A DNA stretch of 32,929 nucleotides from a virus. Within the stretch, counting starts at the first letter, position 1. The number at the start of each line of letters is the position of its first letter. The stretch spans positions 1-32,929 of IMG/VR virus record IMGVR_UViG_3300020439_000040, one strand, 5' to 3'. The position numbers and the translations under genes were made by a program. The notes under the pieces were generated by a model, which was not told the DNA's origin, did no database searches, and was given only the letters and a program-made list of their open reading frames with translations. Below are positions 23,814 to 31,629 of this stretch, one piece after another.

Positions 23814-24374
23814 TCAACTAAATTCAACACATATATCTTTTCTTCTCATCCTATACAACATTTCACCGTCTATTTCAAATTCATATTCGCTGTCCTTTGT
23901 ATATCCTATTTCCATCCCATCTGTCAGCCCCTGACTAATTAAATTGTCATTTGTATATTTTATTGTTCCTTTATGAAGCTCGTATGCTCCTAACGAAACT
24001 TCCATATTCTCCTCGTCTTTCGGAGAGACAAAACAATAATCATCAAAGCTAACCCAGTTATTATTTTTTTTAACAAGATAAATTTTATTAGATGATACAA
24101 GATACAAATTATCTTTGAAATACTCAGAGCTCTTCCTTTCGTTGCCTTTTATATCGTAGTAAGAACGAAAAACATTGTGGTGTAAAACCACTTCATCCCC
24201 TTCTTTTAAATCACCTGAATAAGACAAAGGAGTTTTTTCTATAATGCCAAAACGATTTACATCTTTTGCATTTTCTATTGAAGATGTAATTATTACACCG
24301 TTTTTTTCTCTATTGTATTCTTGATTGTTTCTTGGCTTTACTAAGAAAGATTTTGTGGGCCTAAAAGTTAACAT
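23814..24374 (-). CDS. Protein with two GroES-like (co-chaperonin) halves
   Basis: A 186-residue protein. Residues about 5-100 follow the GroES layout: start strand SFLVKPRNN, NGVIITSSIENA, DVNRFGIIEKTPL, then LKEGDEVVLHHNVFR corresponding to the VGDxVxF strand, and a closing strand DNLYLVSSNKIYLV. Residues about 108-186 repeat it: DYCFVSPKDEE, HKGTIKYTNDN, LTDGMEIGYTKDSEYEFEID and a close MLYRMRRKDICVEF, which corresponds to the EEVLIMSESDILAIVE end of GroES. Phage co-chaperonins such as T4 gp31 replace GroES for folding capsid proteins. Here the two halves would form a tandem-domain version, and the mobile loop that binds GroEL (IENAKDVN region) would be present in the first half. The match is by pattern and needs a structural comparison. 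Confidence 0.6.
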   Translation of the reverse strand: MLTFRPTKSFLVKPRNNQEYNREKNGVIITSSIENAKDVNRFGIIEKTPLSYSGDLKEGDEVVLHHNVFRSYYDIKGNERKSSEYFKDNLYLVSSNKIYLVKKNNNWVSFDDYCFVSPKDEENMEVSLGAYELHKGTIKYTNDNLISQGLTDGMEIGYTKDSEYEFEIDGEMLYRMRRKDICVEFS

Positions 24375-24579
24375 TATATTCTATTGTAATTGGAGTATTT
24401 ATACTAAAAAATTTCCATTTTTTTATTTCTTCATTTTTCTGTATCCACAAATGATATCCCTCTTCATCCTGAGATACAGCGTGGATCTTCCATGAACCAC
24501 CCATAACATCTTGATCAACAACATAATGCATAGCATTTTTGTAATCTGATCCAATAGAAATTTTTCTAATATAATTCAT
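24361..24579 (-). CDS. Small conserved phage protein, unknown
   Basis: A 72-residue protein beginning MNYIRKISIGSDYKNAMHYV, with VMGGSWKIHAVSQDEEGYHL in the middle and ending KFFSINTPITIEYNVNF. I recall similar small proteins in other Bacteroidota phages, with a fold of a few strands and a WK.F motif before a final strand, but no function. Its stop overlaps the GroES-like start by 14 bases and it follows the LamG-type gene by six bases. Confidence 0.5.
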   Translation of the reverse strand: MNYIRKISIGSDYKNAMHYVVDQDVMGGSWKIHAVSQDEEGYHLWIQKNEEIKKWKFFSINTPITIEYNVNF

Positions 24580-24585
24580 TTAATT

Positions 24586-27500
24586 TTATTTAATTGCTAA
24601 ATATATATAATCTGTACCATTTATATTATGCCAAGTACCAGTACTATTTACAGTGAATTTATTAGTACCTAAAAGAAAAGAAGTTGCACTACTATCTTCA
24701 GTATTGCTAAGATGTGGATATAATTCATAATTACCACCTGGTGTTGGTCTTTGATTATCTATTATTATCCATCCTGTAGCACCTACACCTTTGACTAATA
24801 AAAATGAAGGGCTAAAATCTAAAGCAATTTCAAGGCCTGAAACTCCCGTACCAGTATATTTGCCGACTTTACTATGGCCCGTAATTGTACGGAAACAATA
24901 ACTTATATATTGATTTGATGAACTTTTATTCATCTCGTTTGCAGAAGAAACACCTACTTGAAAAGTATCTGTTGAATATGCTTGATAAAAGGTAGATGAA
25001 TTTGCTTTTGCATAACCTGTAAATGTAAAATAATCATTAATACTAAGCCCAGAAATATTACCAACGCCTATAACCCAAGAGGTTGCATTAGATAACCCTT
25101 TAGTTATAATCATCTCTGGAGAACCTTGTAGCCCATGCCCAATTTTTGCGCCGTTTACTCCTGTACCTGTCCATTTAACCACACTAAATCCAGCAGCGGG
25201 ATTTGCACTAACTAAACTTGTAATACTACCATTATTATTTATAGAAGCTAAATTTCTATCGTGATCGGCTGCTTTCCAACACCAAGCTACATAATCAGGT
25301 GGAGTTCCTGAATAAGCACCCCCTGAAGCTCCGTTTACTCTATACCCCCCATTTGATACATCTGTTACTGTAAAACCATTATCATTAAATGCAGTAACAC
25401 CATATCCTGCTGCATCAAAGGCAGCTGTAGTACTATTGCTTTCTAAAAAATTACTTATACCTCTAACTGAATCAAAAAGTGTTGGTTGTCCTGCTGAACT
25501 ATTTCTTGCTTTTGTCCAAATTAAATCAGGTTTAAAATCTGTTTCAATATCTTGTGTACTACCATTCCCTGTATAAGTAACAACATCAAAGCTATCTGCT
25601 ACTGTAGGAGTAGTAGTATCAGGGTCTGCTGCTATTGCTAAATATATGTATGTCCCACCACTTGCGTTAAATGGTTGATAAGTGTTTTCCAAAGAAAAGC
25701 CATTACTTAAAAAATTAACATCATATACCCCACTTTGAGAAGCAGTAGATTCCGTGTCAGTAGTATCCGCCCAAAGAACAACATCTCTTGGGTTTTGAGT
25801 ATCTCTTTTGTTGTCTATTATATTCCAATTACTACCAGATGTGTTTGTTTGTTTAATTAGCAAAAATGCAGGTTCAAATCCTGTATAAATAAAATTTTCA
25901 GGCGTTCCTGTCCCAGTATAAGAACCTATACGCTGATAACCATCTATATTTGCAAAACAGTAGGCGATGTAGTCATTATTATTTAAATTATCAGCACTAC
26001 CCCCTGAAAGTGTGAATAAACCCGATGTGGGTAAATTGCCATTCCAAACCTCTTGTGTAGCAAATGTTGTTGCAGCATCGGTTGTATTAAGTTCAAGGTA
26101 TTGATATTCGCCACCACTTTGTCCTAATAGTTCAGAAAACACATACCAATCTTTAGTTGCATCTAAAAGTTTAACTATAATTAAGTCGGGAGCAGAAGAA
26201 AGTCCGTGTCCTACTGTTGTTCCTGCGGTACTATTTCCTGTGTATTTCACAATACTAAACCCAGATTCTTGTGATGCTCTTACTGTGCTCGCAATGGTTC
26301 CATCATTATTAGTTGTATTAGATGAAGCTGCTTTCCAAGCCCATGCTGCATACGTTCCGCCACTAGCATTTAATGAGCTTGATGAACCAATAAGATCGAA
26401 CCCAAGAGTTGACGAAGTAATATCTATTGCCGATGAAAAATCGTCTTGTGAATTAGTGAGATTTGAGTAAACTGCGTAATTCCCTCTAATAGAATCCATA
26501 TTAATATGAGAGACCGACGAATTTCTTCTTTTTATCCATATAAAATCAGGTTTAAACCCAAAACCTGTTATAGATTGATTTGAGTTTGTGCCACTATATA
26601 ATACAGTATTAAAATAATCTTCAGGAGTTGTTATAGTATTAGCACATTGTACTTCGTTATAAAGTTTTGTAACTTCTGAAGCACTGATTGATTTATTAAA
26701 TATTCTTACTTGATCTATTTTTCCATTAAAAAACTCTATATTAGATGCAGTATATGAAAACTGCCCTATCCAAGTTGGTCGTGTAGCTGTTCCTGTAAAT
26801 GCACCACTTCCAGTAATTACAGGTGTTATATTTCCATCTACATATATATTATATGCTCCACTATTTAAAGTTAAAACTATATGATGCCAATTATTGTCTG
26901 CATAATTTACTGAGCCATTAATCGTGCCTGTACTTGCTTCAAATTTTATAGTTCCATTAGAATTTAATCCTAAATAATATCCTGTTTCACCGCTATTTGC
27001 GCCTCCATTATTTATTAAGGCTGCCGTTCCACTATGCCCTGCCGTTTTAAACCATAAAGAAACACTTATAGTAGATGAATTATTTGATGTATTATTTCCT
27101 AAATCTATTTTACTACTACTCCCATTAAATTTTCCAGCAAAACCATATTTACCTTGAACATTAAAATCAACATTTGTAGCTGTTCCATTATAAGAACCAG
27201 TTTCGTCTGAAGCGTCAGCCATTTTATAATATGCTACAGTAGACGGATTATCTATTGTCCCTGATGCTGCTGAAGTTGCGGTTTCGTTATAAAGACTATT
27301 TATTTCTGCAGAACTTAATGCTTTATCAAATATTCTAAATTGATCCATTAAACCATCAAAAGAAGCCGTAGTTGAACTACCAGTATTATACCAACCTATA
27401 GTATTAACACCACCAGATGTTGTATTTGATGTATTATTAGAAGTAAATCCTGAATTAGATCCTACAACAACGTTGTTTAAATATAATTTTACACCGTCTG

Positions 27501-28677
27501 TAGAGCTTTTTGTTAACACACAATGATACCATTGATTAGGTGAAACGGTAGTGCTTGATTGTACGGCACCACCAGCACCTGTTTCATAATAATATAATAC
27601 ATTATGTGAAAAAGTAAAATAAAAATAACCACCGCTATTTTGCTTTGCAGTAGTTAGAATCATATCATAACCTGATGAGGCTGATACACTATTTAAATAA
27701 ACCCAAACTGAAACTGTAAAATTATTAGTAGGAAAATCTAAATTATCTATGTTAATATGAGATGTGTTTGAAGGGTTAAAGGAAGCAGCTTTTCCAAATT
27801 TACCTGTAGCATAAGTTATATTAGATGCAGTGCCATGATTGGCTGCATAAAGAGCTCTTGTGGCATTATAATTTTGTAAAACTTCAGTTGCACTTAAAGC
27901 GCTAATATAAAACCTTACTTGACCCACTTCACCATCGAAATCATATGCTCCGATATAGCCTCCTAATGATCCAATAAGCAAGTCTGCAGTGCCTGTTGTG
28001 TTTCCGTTTCCTGTAGCAGCAGCTGATCCTGCCAAAACCCCATTTATATATATAGATAGAAGTCCTCCTGATCCATCTGTATAAGTCATTACAACATGAT
28101 TAAAAACATTTGCTTGTAATCTAACTGCTGTATTACTTGTTACTATAGAGGCGGCGACGCTTCCTGTACCTGTGCTACCATAAACCATTGCATCAATATC
28201 ACCTTGCGCATCATTTAGCCTTGCATAAAATTTACTACCACTCGATCCATCATGTATTGCAAATAAATGGTCTACGGCAGTTAAGTTGTCTGGTTTAAAC
28301 CACCCCTCTAAAGTATAGTTAGTAGCACCATTAAATGTTGTATTTGCGTCTATTTGTAAATAATCGCTAGCCCCATCTAAATCAAATCTACCGTTACTTC
28401 CTGAAGGATTACTGTAAGTTGCAGTACCATATTTAGTTGCATCATCGGTATTTGAAGCTGAATTAGATATTGTTGCTCCACTTGAATAGCCATTTACATC
28501 TAAATCGATTATTTTATAAGAGCTTACTGTAGTACCAGCAGTATATGCAGTATCATTTGCATTATCTTCAAACCTATATAAGGCTGTAGATTGAGTTGAA
28601 CCTGGGTCTAATATTTGAACAGTATCTGTTGTACAAGCTCCAGCTCCTCCAGTATTGATTAGTCTTTTACCTAACAT
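24586..28677 (-). CDS. Large tail adhesin: three LamG-like domains and a six-unit beta-repeat array
   Basis: A 1363-residue protein. After a short N-terminus (MLGKRLINTGGAGACTTDTV), three concanavalin A/LamG-like domains can be counted. Each starts with an ALYRFED/YYKMADAS-like strand, contains a W-strand (YTLEGWFKP, FTVSVWVYLN, ISVSLWFKT), and closes with a VDQVRIF-type strand near residues 254, 447 and 656. From about residue 682 the protein switches to two tandem blocks of about 340 residues. Each block holds three related beta units: FKPD(F/L)IWIK/TKARNSS with DSxRG, VKYTGNSTAGTTVGHGL, and YTGTGTPENFIYTGFEPAFLLIK. Such repeats are widespread in marine phage tail proteins; I recall a domain family (DUF7483) of this type. 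LamG domains usually bind glycans, so this is likely the long receptor-binding fibre, recognising surface or capsular polysaccharide. It follows the 182-residue gene directly, stop next to start. Confidence 0.75.
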   Translation of the reverse strand: MLGKRLINTGGAGACTTDTVQILDPGSTQSTALYRFEDNANDTAYTAGTTVSSYKIIDLDVNGYSSGATISNSASNTDDATKYGTATYSNPSGSNGRFDLDGASDYLQIDANTTFNGATNYTLEGWFKPDNLTAVDHLFAIHDGSSGSKFYARLNDAQGDIDAMVYGSTGTGSVAASIVTSNTAVRLQANVFNHVVMTYTDGSGGLLSIYINGVLAGSAAATGNGNTTGTADLLIGSLGGYIGAYDFDGEVGQVRFYISALSATEVLQNYNATRALYAANHGTASNITYATGKFGKAASFNPSNTSHINIDNLDFPTNNFTVSVWVYLNSVSASSGYDMILTTAKQNSGGYFYFTFSHNVLYYYETGAGGAVQSSTTVSPNQWYHCVLTKSSTDGVKLYLNNVVVGSNSGFTSNNTSNTTSGGVNTIGWYNTGSSTTASFDGLMDQFRIFDKALSSAEINSLYNETATSAASGTIDNPSTVAYYKMADASDETGSYNGTATNVDFNVQGKYGFAGKFNGSSSKIDLGNNTSNNSSTISVSLWFKTAGHSGTAALINNGGANSGETGYYLGLNSNGTIKFEASTGTINGSVNYADNNWHHIVLTLNSGAYNIYVDGNITPVITGSGAFTGTATRPTWIGQFSYTASNIEFFNGKIDQVRIFNKSISASEVTKLYNEVQCANTITTPEDYFNTVLYSGTNSNQSITGFGFKPDFIWIKRRNSSVSHINMDSIRGNYAVYSNLTNSQDDFSSAIDITSSTLGFDLIGSSSSLNASGGTYAAWAWKAASSNTTNNDGTIASTVRASQESGFSIVKYTGNSTAGTTVGHGLSSAPDLIIVKLLDATKDWYVFSELLGQSGGEYQYLELNTTDAATTFATQEVWNGNLPTSGLFTLSGGSADNLNNNDYIAYCFANIDGYQRIGSYTGTGTPENFIYTGFEPAFLLIKQTNTSGSNWNIIDNKRDTQNPRDVVLWADTTDTESTASQSGVYDVNFLSNGFSLENTYQPFNASGGTYIYLAIAADPDTTTPTVADSFDVVTYTGNGSTQDIETDFKPDLIWTKARNSSAGQPTLFDSVRGISNFLESNSTTAAFDAAGYGVTAFNDNGFTVTDVSNGGYRVNGASGGAYSGTPPDYVAWCWKAADHDRNLASINNNGSITSLVSANPAAGFSVVKWTGTGVNGAKIGHGLQGSPEMIITKGLSNATSWVIGVGNISGLSINDYFTFTGYAKANSSTFYQAYSTDTFQVGVSSANEMNKSSSNQYISYCFRTITGHSKVGKYTGTGVSGLEIALDFSPSFLLVKGVGATGWIIIDNQRPTPGGNYELYPHLSNTEDSSATSFLLGTNKFTVNSTGTWHNINGTDYIYLAIK

Positions 28678-29226
28678 TTATTCAGGTTGTTCGGCTTGCT
28701 CAGTAAAAGTATAAGTGTATTTTAATATTGCCTCTACATTATCAAGCGCATTAACTTCTGTTTCTAGAGCATCTACTTTATCTCTAATTTTTTTTCTATC
28801 TGCAAGAACACTGTCTGGTATTGCTGTCCCTAATTCAGATTTCCTGCTCGAATACCAATCTGTAGGAGCTAATAAATGATTTGCTTCTGACTTAATTCTA
28901 GAAATAATACTCGCTTTTAAATTGTCTTTATTATATACTGGTGTTGTTTCTCCTGTTTCATTTCCCTCTTCATCAAGAACAGGTATTGTAGCATCAAAGT
29001 CAATATTAGAAACTGTGTAGGTAAATACATTATTATCGGCATCCCAAAATATGGGAGATAGCGTTTGCGATATTTTATCATAATCTGGTGTAACAACATC
29101 ATAAAAACCATAATCCTCTTTGTTTGTGCAAAGCCTAAAATTCATATGCACACCTTTTTCATCCTCCCATTTATTTGGAAGACGATTAAAAGTTTGTATT
29201 GTTCCGTTTTTATTTATTGCTACCAT
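28678..29226 (-). CDS. Tail-fibre accessory/assembly-like protein
   Basis: A 182-residue protein. The N-terminal part (MVAINKNGTIQTFNRLPNKW, then FRLCTNKEDYGFYDVVTPDY) contains YDKISQTLSPIFWDADNNVF, a segment typical of phage tail-fibre assembly or accessory proteins that pair with fibre genes. After a Thr/Glu stretch, the C-terminal part is a helical coil (KKIRDKVDALETEVNALDNV). That two-part build resembles DUF4376/XkdW-like tail proteins. It lies between a short fibre protein and the large LamG adhesin, which it may help assemble. The ATG overlaps the preceding stop by one base. Confidence 0.55.
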   Translation of the reverse strand: MVAINKNGTIQTFNRLPNKWEDEKGVHMNFRLCTNKEDYGFYDVVTPDYDKISQTLSPIFWDADNNVFTYTVSNIDFDATIPVLDEEGNETGETTPVYNKDNLKASIISRIKSEANHLLAPTDWYSSRKSELGTAIPDSVLADRKKIRDKVDALETEVNALDNVEAILKYTYTFTEQAEQPE

Positions 29227-29573
29227 TATGTTGCTTCTTTTGATATTGTCATAAAATATTCAGCTGCTCCAGTTTTAACTATTTGTATAAAATTAGTTGC
29301 TGCTGTATCGTATTCTCCAGCAACAATCTTTGTTCCTGTTGGCCAAGTAATAGTATAAGCTCCAGATATAACTAAATCTTTAACCATACCTATTTCATCA
29401 TTTGAATAAGTAAATGTTGTGGCTGCACCTAAAGTTTTTGTAAACACTTGAGAAGAATCCCAATCAATAGCAGTTCCAGATATTACTGAAGTTCCTTTGA
29501 ATCCAGCATATAATTTTTCTTGTGTGATTGTAGAATCACTTAAAACGCTACTTGTTACTTTAGTTATTGCCAT
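29226..29573 (-). CDS. Small tail-fibre/tail-tip structural protein
   Basis: A 115-residue Thr/Ser-rich beta protein beginning MAITKVTSSVLSDSTITQEK. Its DSSQVFTKTLGAATTFTYSN and ITWPTGTKIVAGEY segments are typical of short fibre domains, and the start resembles that of the glycine-rich fibre gene upstream (MAQTKVKRELIDGSLGTDW). No signal peptide or membrane part. It has a TAAATTTG box 14 bases upstream and is likely a component of the fibre or base of the nozzle. Confidence 0.5.
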   Translation of the reverse strand: MAITKVTSSVLSDSTITQEKLYAGFKGTSVISGTAIDWDSSQVFTKTLGAATTFTYSNDEIGMVKDLVISGAYTITWPTGTKIVAGEYDTAATNFIQIVKTGAAEYFMTISKEAT

Positions 29574-29587
29574 TTTTTATTTTTATT

Positions 29588-29595
29588 CAAATTTA
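29588..29595 (-). promoter_or_regulatory. Candidate -7 promoter box (TAAATTTG) before the adhesin operon
   Basis: The minus strand reads TAAATTTG, matching TAnnTTTG, 14 bases before the 115-residue gene and in the same spacing as the box before the ring gene. It would drive the 115-, 182- and 1363-residue tail genes separately from the fibre pair upstream. No -33 TTTG seen. Confidence 0.45.
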
Positions 29596-29604
29596 CAAAA
29601 TTTA

Positions 29605-29976
29605 TCAGTTATCTATTTCTGTCCAAGTTTTATCATTTTCGTTCCACAAATTTATTTTATCATTTTCTGGTCTTTGTATTGGAGCCTCCCAGTTGCAGGT
29701 GTCTTCGTTTAAAACCCAACTATCATAAGGTTTAGGGGGAATAAATGCATCTCTTTGTTGATCATAAGTGTATCCTACGGCTGCATAATTCTTTCTAAAA
29801 GGAGTGCCACCTAGAAGATGTTTTCCAGATTTAGTATTATAAGATGTTCTTTTACAAACCTGCTTGAACATATCTTGATAAAAAAGCTCCCAATTTGTGT
29901 CTGTATCACCTTCATCTTTTCCTGTAATTACTTTTGTAACTACATTAGACATATTTAAAATTGCATAGTGTGCCAT
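29605..29976 (-). CDS. Fibre-associated 123-residue protein, copy 2
   Basis: A 123-residue protein, near-identical in plan to the 123-residue gene at 31253-31624. Shared stretches include MAHYA.LNM, VT.VITGKDE, CKRTSYNT, GGT.FRKNYA, GYTYD, RDAFIPPKP and a C-terminal WNE.. KTW segment. Similar proteins occur as uncharacterised genes in marine cyanophages and other phages, as I recall. Both copies directly follow a fibre gene and precede another tail gene, which suggests a fibre-specific partner: chaperone, capping or attachment protein. There is no membrane or signal segment, and many aromatic residues. Confidence 0.6.
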   Translation of the reverse strand: MAHYAILNMSNVVTKVITGKDEGDTDTNWELFYQDMFKQVCKRTSYNTKSGKHLLGGTPFRKNYAAVGYTYDQQRDAFIPPKPYDSWVLNEDTCNWEAPIQRPENDKINLWNENDKTWTEIDN

Positions 29977-29982
29977 AATTTT

Positions 29983-31266
29983 TTAACTAAATTGTATATT
30001 TCCATTTCCGCTTTTGAAAACCGTAACACTAGTGTCGTTAGTTGTTGTTGTAGTTTCCGTATAAGTGCTAAAGGTTAATCCGCCGCCTGGATTTGAAATC
30101 GTAACGCTAGATGGATATCTTATTATAACCACTCCAGATCCACCAGTTCCACCTACACCTGAAGAGGGATTGACTTCTCCTGAAGCACCTCCGCCACCTC
30201 CTCCTGTATTATCTGTTCCAGGGGATCCATTACCAGGGTAATTTGATTGAGCAGTTCCTTCTCCTCCACCACCTTTTCCAGGTATTGTATCATTACCAGA
30301 AGTGTAGCTGCCACCACCGCCACCTCCAGCATACCATATTTCTGTTCCATTTAATGGCTGACCTACACTAGCGTTTACTGCATTTGCATAATTTAATATA
30401 AGAGAATTTATGCCGTCACCACCATCTCCATCAGTTGCACCAGTGCCTCCAGCTTGGCCTGCAGCACTAGCACCACCACCACCTCCACCACACTGGTAGC
30501 CTACCGAGTATGTCGCTCCAGCTCCACCAGCATAACCTTCAACAGGGTTATAATTTCCTTCATTACCAGCCCCACCAGCACCTCCAGTCGGAGCACCACC
30601 TCCACCACCACCAGATCCACCAGTACCTCCAGCTGTTCCAGTGCTAGACGTATATATACCACCTCCACCACCTCCTGTAGACGTTATACTAGCAAATGTA
30701 GAGTCTGTACCTTTTGTACCATTAACGTTACTGGCACCAGCACCCCCAGGACCAACAGAAACAGCATAAGGTGTGCCTCCGTTTAATGTGAGCGCATTAA
30801 CAGATCCTACTCCATAAGAAGTTCTTAATCCTCCAGCACCACCTCCACCTGCTCGATAGGATCCACCTCCACCACCCCCACCAGCAACAACTAAATAATC
30901 TACATCAAAAGAAGGTATAATTAATGTTAAATTATCGGCAGTCCACCCTTTAGCGGTGTTTTGGTATACTAAATTTATAGTTGCATTGTTTGTGGTATTT
31001 TGATAATCGTTTGTAGTTCCTTGTATTTTGTCACTTGATGTTAATATTATTTTATTGGTAGCAAAAGTCCCTGCGTAATCTTGAAATACAATTTCATCTC
31101 CTGAGCTAGGTGAAGTAGGTAAAGTCACAGTTACTGTGTTTGAGGTAGTATCAACAAAATATCCCTCTCCAGCAACTGCTGTAAAGTTAGTTGTTTTAGG
31201 AGCTGACTGCCAATCAGTTCCTAAAGACCCATCTATTAATTCTCTTTTTACTTTAGTTTGTGCCAT
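29983..31266 (-). CDS. Glycine-rich tail fibre/adhesin, copy 2
   Basis: A 427-residue fibre protein. Residues 1-115 are a beta domain (LGTDWQSAPKTTNFTAVAGE, VTVTLPTSPSSGDEIVFQDY). It is followed by a long glycine-rich array (residues about 120-375) with runs of GGGGGG and AGG, interrupted by loops, and a C-terminal beta end (VVIIRYPSSVTISNPGGGLT). Glycine-rich arrays of this type form polyglycine-II sheets in fibre tips, known from the phage S16 gp38 adhesin, where the loops set receptor specificity. The first domain and the array align with the fibre gene upstream (31630 onward). The start overlaps the preceding stop by 14 bases. Likely a receptor-binding fibre tip. Confidence 0.7.
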   Translation of the reverse strand: MAQTKVKRELIDGSLGTDWQSAPKTTNFTAVAGEGYFVDTTSNTVTVTLPTSPSSGDEIVFQDYAGTFATNKIILTSSDKIQGTTNDYQNTTNNATINLVYQNTAKGWTADNLTLIIPSFDVDYLVVAGGGGGGGSYRAGGGGAGGLRTSYGVGSVNALTLNGGTPYAVSVGPGGAGASNVNGTKGTDSTFASITSTGGGGGGIYTSSTGTAGGTGGSGGGGGGAPTGGAGGAGNEGNYNPVEGYAGGAGATYSVGYQCGGGGGGASAAGQAGGTGATDGDGGDGINSLILNYANAVNASVGQPLNGTEIWYAGGGGGGSYTSGNDTIPGKGGGGEGTAQSNYPGNGSPGTDNTGGGGGGASGEVNPSSGVGGTGGSGVVIIRYPSSVTISNPGGGLTFSTYTETTTTTNDTSVTVFKSGNGNIQFS

Positions 31267-31624
31267 CTATCCAAGTTTTATTATCTTCATTCCATTCATA
31301 TGGCTTATCATCAGAAGGTATTTCTACAGGGGCTTTCCATAAGCATGTATTCTCGTCTAATGTCCAACTAGGAAATGGCTTAGGTGGGATAAATGCATCT
31401 CTAGCATAGTCATAAGTATATCCAATACCAGCATAATTTTTTCTAAAAGCAGTTCCTCCATCTAAATGTTGTCCTCCTCTTGTATTATAAGATGTTCTTT
31501 TACAAACTTGTTCTCTTATATTACCATAATGTATTTCCCAATTTATAGGGCCATCTGTTTCATCTTTACCTGTTATTACTTCGGTAACGATATTCTCCAT
31601 ATTTAAAAAAGCGTAATGTGCCAT
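31253..31624 (-). CDS. Fibre-associated 123-residue protein, copy 1
   Basis: The paralogue of 29605-29976 with the same length. It begins MAHYAFLNMENIVTEVITGK and contains CKRTSYNT, GGTAFRKNYA, GYTYDYARDAFIPPKPF and the C-terminal WNEDNKTW. It follows the first glycine-rich fibre gene by five bases, and its end overlaps the second fibre gene start by 14 bases, so each fibre gene has its own copy. Function unknown; partnership with the preceding fibre is inferred from synteny. Confidence 0.6.
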   Translation of the reverse strand: MAHYAFLNMENIVTEVITGKDETDGPINWEIHYGNIREQVCKRTSYNTRGGQHLDGGTAFRKNYAGIGYTYDYARDAFIPPKPFPSWTLDENTCLWKAPVEIPSDDKPYEWNEDNKTWIDGTN

Positions 31625-31629
31625 AATTA

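Noticed and set aside
30454-30786. Plus-strand frame rich in Ser/Thr opposite the glycine-rich fibre
   Set aside because: It is the antisense of GGN codons of the fibre array, which forces Thr/Ser runs. The same applies to the His/Leu/Gln-rich plus-strand frame at 31917-32153.
30420-30900. CCACCT-type repeats as a DNA-level element
   Set aside because: They are explained by glycine codons of the fibre array; the same occurs at about 31850-32420.
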